From Marinilabiliaceae bacterium (GTDB lineage: Bacteria > Bacteroidota > Bacteroidia > Bacteroidales > Marinilabiliaceae), in contig JABUTU010000037.1 in assembly GCA_021443545.1 (NCBI GenBank), positions 24,207-88,206 of the forward strand: a stretch of DNA of 64,000 nucleotides, in the 5' to 3' direction. This document shows, piece by piece, positions 39,958-49,084 of the stretch. Each line of letters begins with the position of its first letter. Within the stretch, counting starts at the first letter, position 1. Under the pieces are notes generated by a model that worked only from the letters and a program-made list of their open reading frames with translations, had not been told where the DNA came from and did no database searches. The translations under genes and the position numbers were made by a program.

Positions 39958-41176
39958 TCACTTCGCTATTATCAAACTCCTCCAGATTCTCTTCATTCAT
40001 ATCAAGAGAGAAATCGCCATAAACTTTATATTCAGCAAGGACGCTGACAAGCATCCAGAATATAAGACATAAGTACCATCCGCCTTGAAACATATATGCC
40101 TCAAATATGGAGTGGAGACACATGTAGAGAAAGACGCAGAAGTAGAGAGCTAACAGCCGGTTGTTTCGTAACTCCTGAAGGGGAATGATGGTCTTTGACA
40201 TAATGATGAGGACGCAGATTGCACCAGCTAATCCAGTTTGCGAGAGGATTGTCAACCAGCCCGATCCCGTCTCAGCACGCCCAACATCCCCATCTAAGCC
40301 TGTGGCACCAAATCCGACACCTATGACAGGTGACGACTCAAACTCCTCGAAACGAGCGTTCCATAGAGCATCGCGACTGGTATGACCGCTTGCTTCTTGT
40401 GCCAGTTGCTTATTACGCATATTACCCGAGACACTGTCTATCATAGGATAGGCAATTGCAGCTACAATTAATACGGGAATGATTATCTGCAAGAACTTAC
40501 GGGAGTCTTGACTGCCAAGGTAGAGCAGAAGAGCAGAAGCTCCGAGTGATATGCCTGTGGCTGAGCGTGAAGCAGAGGCTACAGTAACGTAAATAGAACA
40601 ACAGATAAAAGCTAAAGCAATAAAGGAGATAACCTTTCTTGATTCCCAGAATCGTACGGCTATATATGTGAAGAAGATAGTGGCTACACCGCAAGCAGCT
40701 GAGAGCCACATACTATTGTTGGTGAATCCCTGAAACTTAAGCTTTGTAGGGTCCATACCCTTATAATAATGCCATGTGTATATTGCATAGTCAATATTAA
40801 CCATCTTGGCGTAGTAGTTTATGATTGCTGTGATGCCAAATCCTACGAATAAAGTGAAAAGCAGCCTTATGCGAAAACTGTAGAGTTCGTAAGATGATGG
40901 TATGAGAGCTGAAAATATGACAGCCGTGAATAGTACTAATCTAAAGTTGACATTGTTATTCAGGATGTTTGATAGAAGTCCGACAACGAGCAGACAAAAC
41001 GCGGCAGTGGAGACATTAGAGAACCCCCTAAGCTTGCTGATTGTAAAAACAACAATGAGAATAAGACCAACCCAATAGAGCCATCCTGGTAGAATCATCG
41101 AGTAGAGGTTCGAGAAGACCAGAAAGGTGAGGAGGAAAAATATTGCGTATGATTTGAATGAATGAATATCTGGCAT
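39935..41176 (-). CDS. O-antigen ligase/polymerase (Wzy-like)
   Basis: Polytopic; ASGHTSRDALWNARFEEFESSPVIGVGFGATGLDGDVGRAETGSGWLTILSQTGLAG typical Wzy_C. Confidence 0.85.
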   Translation of the reverse strand: MPDIHSFKSYAIFFLLTFLVFSNLYSMILPGWLYWVGLILIVVFTISKLRGFSNVSTAAFCLLVVGLLSNILNNNVNFRLVLFTAVIFSALIPSSYELYSFRIRLLFTLFVGFGITAIINYYAKMVNIDYAIYTWHYYKGMDPTKLKFQGFTNNSMWLSAACGVATIFFTYIAVRFWESRKVISFIALAFICCSIYVTVASASRSATGISLGASALLLYLGSQDSRKFLQIIIPVLIVAAIAYPMIDSVSGNMRNKQLAQEASGHTSRDALWNARFEEFESSPVIGVGFGATGLDGDVGRAETGSGWLTILSQTGLAGAICVLIIMSKTIIPLQELRNNRLLALYFCVFLYMCLHSIFEAYMFQGGWYLCLIFWMLVSVLAEYKVYGDFSLDMNEENLEEFDNSEVIESDESI

Positions 41177-41186
41177 AATCGGAATC

Positions 41187-42182
41187 TTAAAAACCGGTCT
41201 CCATCATATTATCACCTGGGTGCGGATTTAGACGTTGCATAAACTGATATGTCTGAATATAACGTTTTGGAAACAATCTGAATAATAGTCCCTCTATCTT
41301 ATACTTTATCTTAGAGCTTTTTATTAGACAGTCAAGTAGATGTCTGTTTTCATACAATAATGTATTGAGATTATTTTGCATCTCCACATCCATATTGTAT
41401 GAGTGCATAAGAGAAGAATTGACAGTTAATGAAATCAGGTTGTTGAAAACCAAATCTATCTTTGAGTCATTTGCATGCAATCTGAATTCATTGTTTCTGT
41501 TAGCAATAGCAATTAGGTCGAATGCTTTCTGCGGATTAACCCTTCTGGTTGTCGAGTTGGCAGAACTTAGTATGAAGTAACATTTTTCGTTAATATAGCC
41601 GATTCGGTCAGCTTCAAAAAAAAGTCTTGGGAAAGAGCCCAGATCCTCATGATAAACTTTCTCAACAAAGTTAAACCCGATTTTTATGAGGTATTCATGT
41701 TCCCAAATGGCGTATGTCGGAGATATGTATATACAGCCATTGCTCAGTATTTCCTTTCCCGATTGGATTATAGTCTCATCAAAGTTATCCCAAATCTTAA
41801 GGTGGTCCTGATATTGCTTTGCATGACCTACTAAAACTCCTCTTAGATTGTCACTCTTCAGTCTCTTTACAATCCGACTCAGGCAATTCTCAGCAATCCA
41901 GTCGTCGCCGTCAACAAACCATATATATTCACCAGTAGCCTCGCGTAATCCTCTGTTTCTGGCAGCTCCCTGTTTTGCGTTTTCCTGATAGATATATTTG
42001 ATGTTGTCGTACGAAGACTGCAACTCTCTTACTATTGAAGCCGTTGAATCTGTCGAACCATCATCTACGATTATTACTTCGTATTCCTCTTTTGCCAAAT
42101 CCTGTGATTCGCAGCTCTCAACACATTTGCGGACGTATTTCTCTATGTTGTATGCTGGAATTATAATTGATATATGCTTCAT
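41187..42182 (-). CDS. Glycosyltransferase family 2
   Basis: ISIIIPAYNIEKYVRKCVESC, IIVDDGSTDSTAS, RNRGLREATGEYIWFVDGDDW; start at 42182. Confidence 0.92.
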   Translation of the reverse strand: MKHISIIIPAYNIEKYVRKCVESCESQDLAKEEYEVIIVDDGSTDSTASIVRELQSSYDNIKYIYQENAKQGAARNRGLREATGEYIWFVDGDDWIAENCLSRIVKRLKSDNLRGVLVGHAKQYQDHLKIWDNFDETIIQSGKEILSNGCIYISPTYAIWEHEYLIKIGFNFVEKVYHEDLGSFPRLFFEADRIGYINEKCYFILSSANSTTRRVNPQKAFDLIAIANRNNEFRLHANDSKIDLVFNNLISLTVNSSLMHSYNMDVEMQNNLNTLLYENRHLLDCLIKSSKIKYKIEGLLFRLFPKRYIQTYQFMQRLNPHPGDNMMETGF

Positions 42183-42195
42183 GCTAACTTGAGAA

Positions 42196-43251
42196 TTAAA
42201 CCGACAGAATGAAATGTTTTTTGCCATGTGCTATAGCGGCATAATAGGAGAATCTACCACCATACATCTTGCCTGTAACAACCTGGTACACCAAATCAGC
42301 TTTGCCAATCAGGCAGAAATCAAGAAACATCTTGCGTACAACATCGTCATTCTGGCAGAAGTCAATATGTCCCGGAGTACCTTCAATGACGTAAACAAAA
42401 GCTAATCTCTTTGCCTCCTCAAGGAACCGACTGCTATCAGCTGTTATCAGCACTTTTGAATAACCAGGATTTTCTTTTCTGATATCAGTAATGGCAGATA
42501 AGCATTTCTTAATCAGCTTCTCTTTTTTCGAATCTTCAAGAATTTCATTGCTGACATCCTTAAAATCGCCTAAAAGAGATGTGAAGCGGAAAGATATAGA
42601 GATATAAGGGACATCACCGATTGATTCGGAATGATAGGAAATCAGGTTTTGTAACAATTGAATTGGTTTGAACAAATCCCTGAATGAGCTGTAAAACGCC
42701 TCATCTTGCGGAATCATATTGGTGTATATATGAACCTGTTTGTCTCTTGCGCTCTCTGTTGGTATGTTATCCTTAAGCCATACTGCACACAGAGCATGGT
42801 GATTATTACGTATCGATTCTCTACCACATAACTCATTAAGCATTAGTCTCTTTACGACGACATCCTCTTTGCTATATGACATTTCACAATCATCTATCAA
42901 CCAGTCGTATTCATTAGGTATCAGATATTCTTGCAGCTTGAAAGGGTATGTCCAGTGGATTTTGAATGGTATGTTATTATCCTTGCAGTAGTTATATACT
43001 GAGATAGCTCCCTTGAGACGGTCCGCAAATCCTCCCCCCTTTTCTAACTCATTACAGATGAATATAACTCCTTTGAAAAAAGACGATTTAGGCTCAGCCG
43101 ATTTATTATATTTCTTTTCGATGTTTTTTCTGTAGTGCTCCTGTTCGTTAAGGAAATATCTCCATGCGCCTATCTTCCTTATTTTAAACTCTCTATATGA
43201 GTTTTGTATGTAATGGTAAAAGGATTTGAGAGTATTAGTAATGGCGAGCAT
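42196..43251 (-). CDS. Putative glycosyltransferase with O-fucosyltransferase-like N-terminal motif
   Basis: CNELEKGGGFADRLKGAISVYNYC resembles GFADR motifs of GDP-fucose-dependent enzymes; within a GT cluster. Confidence 0.45.
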   Translation of the reverse strand: MLAITNTLKSFYHYIQNSYREFKIRKIGAWRYFLNEQEHYRKNIEKKYNKSAEPKSSFFKGVIFICNELEKGGGFADRLKGAISVYNYCKDNNIPFKIHWTYPFKLQEYLIPNEYDWLIDDCEMSYSKEDVVVKRLMLNELCGRESIRNNHHALCAVWLKDNIPTESARDKQVHIYTNMIPQDEAFYSSFRDLFKPIQLLQNLISYHSESIGDVPYISISFRFTSLLGDFKDVSNEILEDSKKEKLIKKCLSAITDIRKENPGYSKVLITADSSRFLEEAKRLAFVYVIEGTPGHIDFCQNDDVVRKMFLDFCLIGKADLVYQVVTGKMYGGRFSYYAAIAHGKKHFILSV

Positions 43252-43276
43252 AGATATGTAATATTATTATCGACCG

Positions 43277-44089
43277 TTATTTGCAACAAACCCTTTTAAC
43301 CCTCAATAAAAGCCTGTAGTAATGTATGTATGAACCAACAGTGTATCTGTTAGTGAAAAACTCTTTTATGCAGAAAAATGTGGTATATATCATATTATGA
43401 TGCCATGGCTTCTCTTTACCGACGAAGTGCACAATCTTAATTTGTTTTTCCGAATTGTCGAATGAATAACCATACAACTTTTTGTATATCCCAATGTTTT
43501 TGTAGAACATATTATATCCTTCTGATAGGACCAATTCTTTCTTTTCGAACCAATTTGGTATGTACATATTGATTATGTCTTGGTCGCCGATACTACGGTT
43601 CTCCCATGACAAAAATAGCTCTCCATTTATTATTTCAACCAAATCTTCTTTTATTCTCTCTGATGGTTCAATCACTAATAGTCCGCTGTTTAACCTTGTC
43701 CAATCATTGTGGATTAAATTTCCTGCGGCACATGCAGCGAAATTTTTGTAGTCGAAGAGTTCGTCAATGTTGCTTACCACCAACATATCACTATCGAGAA
43801 AAACCATCTTGTTGTATTCTGTAGCCCCCCATAACAATAATTTGTCGAATGTATGCATCCAGTGACTCTCCATTTGATTTCGTGAAGGTATGTTGATTTC
43901 ATCGTTCAGACGAACACACTCAATTCCGACTTCAGATAATATCTTAATTGTAGCATCATCAATACACTTGGAGCAAAAGCATACAAAAGGGTATTTACTC
44001 TTTACCTCTTTTAAATTCCAGTAAAGGGCTATGACTCCAATTGCATATGAAGGAGTACTTAGCAGTGTCGCATATACATTCTTATTCAT
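43277..44089 (-). CDS. Glycosyltransferase family 8-like
   Basis: YNKMVFLDSDMLVVSNIDELFD, NSGLLVIEPS, GDQDIINMY, KIVHFVGKEKPW. Confidence 0.9.
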   Translation of the reverse strand: MNKNVYATLLSTPSYAIGVIALYWNLKEVKSKYPFVCFCSKCIDDATIKILSEVGIECVRLNDEINIPSRNQMESHWMHTFDKLLLWGATEYNKMVFLDSDMLVVSNIDELFDYKNFAACAAGNLIHNDWTRLNSGLLVIEPSERIKEDLVEIINGELFLSWENRSIGDQDIINMYIPNWFEKKELVLSEGYNMFYKNIGIYKKLYGYSFDNSEKQIKIVHFVGKEKPWHHNMIYTTFFCIKEFFTNRYTVGSYIHYYRLLLRVKRVCCK

Positions 44090-44901
44090 ATCCTATTGAG
44101 TATATTATGAAGATTGTTAATCAGCTTAATCTTATAGTATCCTAATCCCTTTTTCTTGGGGTTTGTACTAATTGTGGTTTCATGCTTAGAGTGAGGAACT
44201 GATTCAGCCTCTTTATCTTTATTCCATTTCGGATTCCAACTCTGCGCAACACGATGGATGCACACCACATTCTTCATAGTCCCATAGCCAGGTTGGTCGA
44301 AGTAGTCTGAAGGATAGACGTGTATGCCGTTTGTCAGAACCTGCAGTTTATTGATGCTATTCCTGTTATCAAAACCATAATTCTCAGCAAGACGCATCTG
44401 CAACATTGGAATTATCGTCATGTCGTAGCGCAACTCCTGAGGTAGGTTCTGATTATGCGAGCGAATAAAATGCCGGTTCTCATAAAATTCCATGCATTCA
44501 GCAATGAAGGGATGTCCCTTTTCTGCCCCAAAACAATGAGAGGTCAGTGTTGTAAAGTCCTCCTTGCCGTGCTCCTTATGGACGTAATACTCACGCCCGA
44601 TGAACATTCCGTCGTTCAGAAATGGGTCGAACGACTTAAACATATCTATGTCCGTATCAAGCCAGATACCGCCATAGTGATAGACCGCATATAGCCGAAT
44701 GAAATCAGCGGCAAAAGCCCATTTCTTCTCACCGTAAGCCTCTAATGCAAACGTATTCCCCGTTGCTTTAAGCTTCTCAGCATCCCAAAGAACAAATTCG
44801 TAATCGGGCAAGACATCGCGCCATGTATCCATACACTCTTTCAAAAATAGTGGATAAGGCTCGCCTGAAAACCATGAATAATGAATAATCTTGGGTATCA
44901 T
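44086..44901 (-). CDS. Glycosyltransferase with DXD (GT32-like)
   Basis: IPKIIHYSWFSGEPYP, AFAADFIRLYAVYHYGGIWLDTDIDMFKSFD. Confidence 0.92.
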   Translation of the reverse strand: MIPKIIHYSWFSGEPYPLFLKECMDTWRDVLPDYEFVLWDAEKLKATGNTFALEAYGEKKWAFAADFIRLYAVYHYGGIWLDTDIDMFKSFDPFLNDGMFIGREYYVHKEHGKEDFTTLTSHCFGAEKGHPFIAECMEFYENRHFIRSHNQNLPQELRYDMTIIPMLQMRLAENYGFDNRNSINKLQVLTNGIHVYPSDYFDQPGYGTMKNVVCIHRVAQSWNPKWNKDKEAESVPHSKHETTISTNPKKKGLGYYKIKLINNLHNILNRI

Positions 44902-44919
44902 TAGTCAGTATTTGTATGG

Positions 44920-45723
44920 TTAGAATTTGAAATCTTCTCTCTTGATATGTTCGTTTCTCGATTTGTATTCCGCAATATCTTTCTCCATTTGCGCCGTGGC
45001 ACACTTAAAGAAAAAATGAATCAAGAACTCGTCAGTTCCCTCTTTTCTAATGAGGTTGAGAGAGTCAATATATTCTTGACGGTTGGCAGAATCTATTATC
45101 ATCATTGGACATTTCATCTTCAGCAAAATCAGATTGCTGAAAAGTCGCCCTATCCTGCCATTCCCATCCCGAAAAGGATGAAGATATTCGTAGAAACCAT
45201 GGAACTTAGCCGCAACAATCATTGGATGTATCTCGGCAGCATCAATTGTTCTTTGCGTTGATTGCAATAGTGTTGGTATTCGTGATATAAGAAGTTCATG
45301 ATTTCCAAAGATGGTCTCTCCATCGCACATATCGGTGTCGGTATATTCTCCTGCGACAGCTCTTGGAACTCTGTACGACAATGTGTTTTTCATCAAAATA
45401 CGATGACACTCCTTAAGCATCTCTTCGGAGAGAGGGTTTTCTACATTCTGAAGGATATACTCGTATGCCTTGAAGTGGTCCAGAATTTCAAAAGCCTCAT
45501 AAAGAGTCTTCCCATGAGGAATAACCCCAAGCCCTTTCTCTTTTAATTCCTGCGTGTCGCCAACCGTGAAACTATTTCCCTCGATGGCACAACTATGCGA
45601 GGAGAACAATATCTCGTGTCGTTTTTTCAGATCCTCAACAGATATTCTTGCTCCAACCAACTTTTCGTATTCCGAAATAATAGCCTCGTACTTGTCAATA
45701 TCCTCTTTGTAGATTGTGTTCAT
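44920..45723 (-). CDS. Fic-domain protein (putative AMP-transferase), class II-type N-terminal inhibitory motif
   Basis: HPFRDGNGRIGRLFSN catalytic motif; SCAIEGN matches inhibitory [S/T]xxxE[G/N]. Confidence 0.95.
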   Translation of the reverse strand: MNTIYKEDIDKYEAIISEYEKLVGARISVEDLKKRHEILFSSHSCAIEGNSFTVGDTQELKEKGLGVIPHGKTLYEAFEILDHFKAYEYILQNVENPLSEEMLKECHRILMKNTLSYRVPRAVAGEYTDTDMCDGETIFGNHELLISRIPTLLQSTQRTIDAAEIHPMIVAAKFHGFYEYLHPFRDGNGRIGRLFSNLILLKMKCPMMIIDSANRQEYIDSLNLIRKEGTDEFLIHFFFKCATAQMEKDIAEYKSRNEHIKREDFKF

Positions 45724-46676
45724 TTCAAACCTCTGACTTTAAGGTATATTCGATTCAGAAACCAATACGCACGGATGTCCCAATAGGCTAATCTCAGACG
45801 ACGACTCGTGTCGAATGGTCGACCACAACTGCGCCATAAATCCATGATTCGACGAACTTCGGTTTGAAGCCATGCTCTGTCGATACTCTTCACAAGCGAT
45901 GATGAGTATAATATATTCCGCATCATGTTGGCCATTTTGAAGGCAATCCATGGTTGCTGGACGACTCTGTTTTTTTCGACGAAATCAAGAATATTTCCCA
46001 TCTCAATGCACGAATCTTCCACTATGCGTCGTCGCGACTCAGTAGATTTCGTTGCTGAATTGTTTCGTATTGAATAAACAGAAAGAGAGTTGGAGAACTG
46101 AGCAGGATGCTCTACGAAGCATAGGTATTTCATTTGGAACTCCAAGTCTTCGCCAAGACGCAATCCCTCAGTAAAACGAATCTTATATTTCTCAATAATG
46201 TCGCGACTAAACAGCATCGTGACGTTGTTGAAGCACGGATATTTCATCAGAAAATCATTAGGCAGCATATCCTCAACGTCGTCGATTTTCTTCTTTGACT
46301 GAATCACTCCGTCTATTGACTCGCGCAATGCGAATTGAACTAAGTCGAGATTTTTTCCGTCGATTTGTGGAAGAAGTTGTTCGAGTGCATCTCTCTCGAT
46401 AAAATCGTCGCCATCAATAAACCATATCCATTCCCCTGTTGCAATGTCGAGACCCGCGTTGCGTGCCGTCGAGACGCCTCCATTCTCTTTATGCACAATC
46501 GTAACATTAGGAAGATTGGCGTATTCATCGCATATCAGTCCACTTGAATCCGTCGAACCATCATCAACCACAATCAACTCCCAGTCGCCGCACGTCTGAT
46601 GAGTAATCGACTCTAAACAGGCGCGAACATATTCTGCAATATTATAGGCAGGAACTATGAAAGAGATTTTGGACAT
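45720..46676 (-). CDS. Glycosyltransferase family 2
   Basis: ISFIVPAYNIAEYVRACLESI, LIVVDDGSTDSSG, ARNAGLDIATGEWIWFIDGDDF. Confidence 0.93.
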   Translation of the reverse strand: MSKISFIVPAYNIAEYVRACLESITHQTCGDWELIVVDDGSTDSSGLICDEYANLPNVTIVHKENGGVSTARNAGLDIATGEWIWFIDGDDFIERDALEQLLPQIDGKNLDLVQFALRESIDGVIQSKKKIDDVEDMLPNDFLMKYPCFNNVTMLFSRDIIEKYKIRFTEGLRLGEDLEFQMKYLCFVEHPAQFSNSLSVYSIRNNSATKSTESRRRIVEDSCIEMGNILDFVEKNRVVQQPWIAFKMANMMRNILYSSSLVKSIDRAWLQTEVRRIMDLWRSCGRPFDTSRRLRLAYWDIRAYWFLNRIYLKVRGLK

Positions 46677-46709
46677 TGAATTCTTTTAAAGTCGTGATTT
46701 CTTTTTTAC

Positions 46710-47864
46710 CTAAAAATAAGCACGAAGACGTTCTATCATTTCAAGCAATGACACCACAGTTATTTCAGGTTTATACTCCCATCCTTTCTCAACCATAGCA
46801 ACAACCAAGGTGTGTGTTGGTTTGATATCTTTGATGGACTCGTATGTTCCTCTATGTAAAATTGGAGAAGATGACGATTTGCATTCAATGCAGATAATGG
46901 TGTCACCATATTCAAGGACAAAATCCATTTCGCTTCCAGCGACCGTTCTGTAAAAATATACTGCGACGTCAGGGAAGTTACCCTTTATTGTGGTTAGCAC
47001 AATCTGCTCCCATATGCTTCCAAAAACCTGATGATGATAGACCGATTCAAAGGAGTTTAGAGACAACAGCGTGGCAGTGATCCCGCTGTCAGCAATATAT
47101 ACCTTGGGCGACTTAGTGATGCGCTTATTAGTATTTGCCATGTAAGGTTCTACTTGAATAACCATATATGTTTCTGTCAGCAAATCAATGTAATGCCTTA
47201 TCGTCACAGAACTCATGTCTAATGCTTTTGCCATTGTGGAACAGTTTAACAACTGTCCATTATTGTTTGCAAGCATTATCCATAATCGCCTCATCGTTGT
47301 TGGAACAAAATTGCGCCAGAACTTCAGGTCACGTTCGAGGTATGTCTCAATAAAACTCTTTCTCCACTTTATTGAAAAGTCATTCGAGCCAAGTAAACTT
47401 CGTGGAAAGCCTCCTTTAAAGATATACTCAGAAATGCTCGATATGTCATTAACCTCGTTATACAAAAAAGGCGTCAGGGAATGATATACAACCCGTCCTG
47501 CAAGTGATTCGCTACTCTGTTTAATAAGGTCGCGCGATGCTGAACCCAATATGATAATATGAGAATCGCCATCGTTCTCATCAACCAAACTACGAAGGAG
47601 CGGGAACAACTCTGGCTTTCGCTGAATTTCGTCGATGCATATCAACTTTCCTTTCTGGCTACGAAGAAACCACTCTGCATCGTCCAGTTTAGCCAAGTCC
47701 GACGGAAGTTCAAGATCTATGTATATAGTGTTGTCATATTCAGAAAGTAATTGCTTCGACAAAGTAGATTTTCCACACTGACGAGGTCCAAGAATCGCAA
47801 CAATAGGCCACTCTTCAGTATCTTTTTTAATTGATTTTTCTATCTGTCTGAATATTAATGACAT
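46710..47864 (-). CDS. AAA-family ATPase with DUF4143 domain
   Basis: AILGPRQCGKSTLSKQL Walker A, LICIDEIQRKPELFPLLRSLVDE Walker B, C-terminal DUF4143/nuclease-like VLEYGDTIICIECKSS. Confidence 0.9.
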   Translation of the reverse strand: MSLIFRQIEKSIKKDTEEWPIVAILGPRQCGKSTLSKQLLSEYDNTIYIDLELPSDLAKLDDAEWFLRSQKGKLICIDEIQRKPELFPLLRSLVDENDGDSHIIILGSASRDLIKQSSESLAGRVVYHSLTPFLYNEVNDISSISEYIFKGGFPRSLLGSNDFSIKWRKSFIETYLERDLKFWRNFVPTTMRRLWIMLANNNGQLLNCSTMAKALDMSSVTIRHYIDLLTETYMVIQVEPYMANTNKRITKSPKVYIADSGITATLLSLNSFESVYHHQVFGSIWEQIVLTTIKGNFPDVAVYFYRTVAGSEMDFVLEYGDTIICIECKSSSSPILHRGTYESIKDIKPTHTLVVAMVEKGWEYKPEITVVSLLEMIERLRAYF

Positions 47865-47888
47865 GCCATTTTGTTATATCTTGTTTTT

Positions 47889-47925
47889 GCTTGCAAATTT
47901 AAAACTGAATTTTAAATCTGCAAGC
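47889..47925. repeat. 16-bp inverted repeat overlapping the predicted promoter of the DUF4143 ATPase gene
   Basis: gcttgcaaatttaaaa-ctgaa-ttttaaatctgcaagc, one mismatch. Confidence 0.75.
47894..47923 (-). promoter_or_regulatory. Predicted minus-strand promoter TTG-N19-TAAATTTG
   Basis: On the minus strand CTTG, 19 nt, TAAATTTG; about 30 bp upstream of the ATG at 47864. Confidence 0.65.
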
Positions 47926-47967
47926 ATTATTCGTTCAAACTGTACACAAACTATTTGAAATTCTTTC

Positions 47968-48033
47968 AATCCAAATCAACATCTTTAAAATAGTTTGCTC
48001 TAATCAGTTTGTCACTTAGGTACGATGCTTTTT
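47968..48033 (-). pseudogene. Relic of the 3' end of an LtaS/sulfatase-like gene
   Basis: Minus-strand translation KASYLSDKLIRANYFKDVDLD-stop versus KASYLSDKLIRANYFKEVELE-stop of the intact gene at 49085. Confidence 0.8.
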
Positions 48034-48057
48034 AATGTAAGATGCGAACTTGTTATG

Positions 48058-49044
48058 TCAGAATAGAGATGGTAATAGTCGTTTCAGTATTCTACCCAAG
48101 AAGATGCACAAAACGCATAGAGGGATAGTGACAATGCAATTGTATATATCAGTGGTTAACTTCTCGCTCCAAGGAAGTGTACTCCACTGGATAATGAATT
48201 CACCAAGCTGCTTGATTCCTGGGACGAACAAATCGTGAAGAATCAGTATAAAGATAGTGTTGACACCAAACCAAGAGAGAATGTTGGATAAACTATGGCA
48301 ATATCTTGCGATGAAATGCGATGCAGTGAAGACAAGTATTATCAAGGCAAAAGCTGCTATAAGAGAAGGAAAATAGAAGTGGCTAAACGCAAATTGATGA
48401 ATGTTTGTAAATGTTTCTATTTTATACAAATATAGGGCAGCAATAGCGGAAATTAATACGATTTTCCAGTTTAGCCAAGCGCAACTCAGCCAATATTCTT
48501 TGAATTTGTATCCTGTGACAAAGAATGGGATGACCAAGAGGGAATGTCCAATAAACAGGGTGTTTTTAATATGCATAAGACTAAGGCTGAAACCTGCAAG
48601 AGCCAATATGACATATACAGCAATTTTGATTAAATCCGATTTCAGTAGGTTCTCGACTGCATATACAATCATCATAAGATAGAATAGAGTGAGCAAAAAC
48701 CACAGCGGCACATTGCTAACTAACCAGAAATTGTAAAAACCTGACTCAATAACAAGTTTGGCAGTTGCAAAATTCTTAAAGAAACACTCAATAATGAACC
48801 CGATTACTAATCCAACCAAGAGAGGACCAAGTAGTCGCCTTGCTTTTGAACGAAAGAACTCTTTGAATGGCTTTTTTGTATTGACAAATATCCCTGATAT
48901 CAGAAAGAATAGGGGCATGAAGAAAAGATTAAAAATCCTTCCCAAATTACCTGGAGCATCAAGATGATAAAGAGCCACACACAAAATTGTTATTCCCTTA
49001 GCTATGTCAATGAATGCAATTCGGTTGTTTTGGAATTCTGTCAT
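48058..49044 (-). CDS. Acyltransferase family 3 (OafA/YrhL-like) membrane protein
   Basis: FIDIAKGITILCVALYHL, FFMPLFFLISGIFV. Confidence 0.88.
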   Translation of the reverse strand: MTEFQNNRIAFIDIAKGITILCVALYHLDAPGNLGRIFNLFFMPLFFLISGIFVNTKKPFKEFFRSKARRLLGPLLVGLVIGFIIECFFKNFATAKLVIESGFYNFWLVSNVPLWFLLTLFYLMMIVYAVENLLKSDLIKIAVYVILALAGFSLSLMHIKNTLFIGHSLLVIPFFVTGYKFKEYWLSCAWLNWKIVLISAIAALYLYKIETFTNIHQFAFSHFYFPSLIAAFALIILVFTASHFIARYCHSLSNILSWFGVNTIFILILHDLFVPGIKQLGEFIIQWSTLPWSEKLTTDIYNCIVTIPLCVLCIFLGRILKRLLPSLF

Positions 49045-49084
49045 AATAATTGAAGTCTGTTAAAACGGAAATAGGATATTACTC

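Noticed and set aside
44920-45723. Fic as part of a FicTA toxin-antitoxin module
   Set aside because: The inhibitory motif is intramolecular (class II), and no small antitoxin ORF is adjacent; neighbours are glycosyltransferases.
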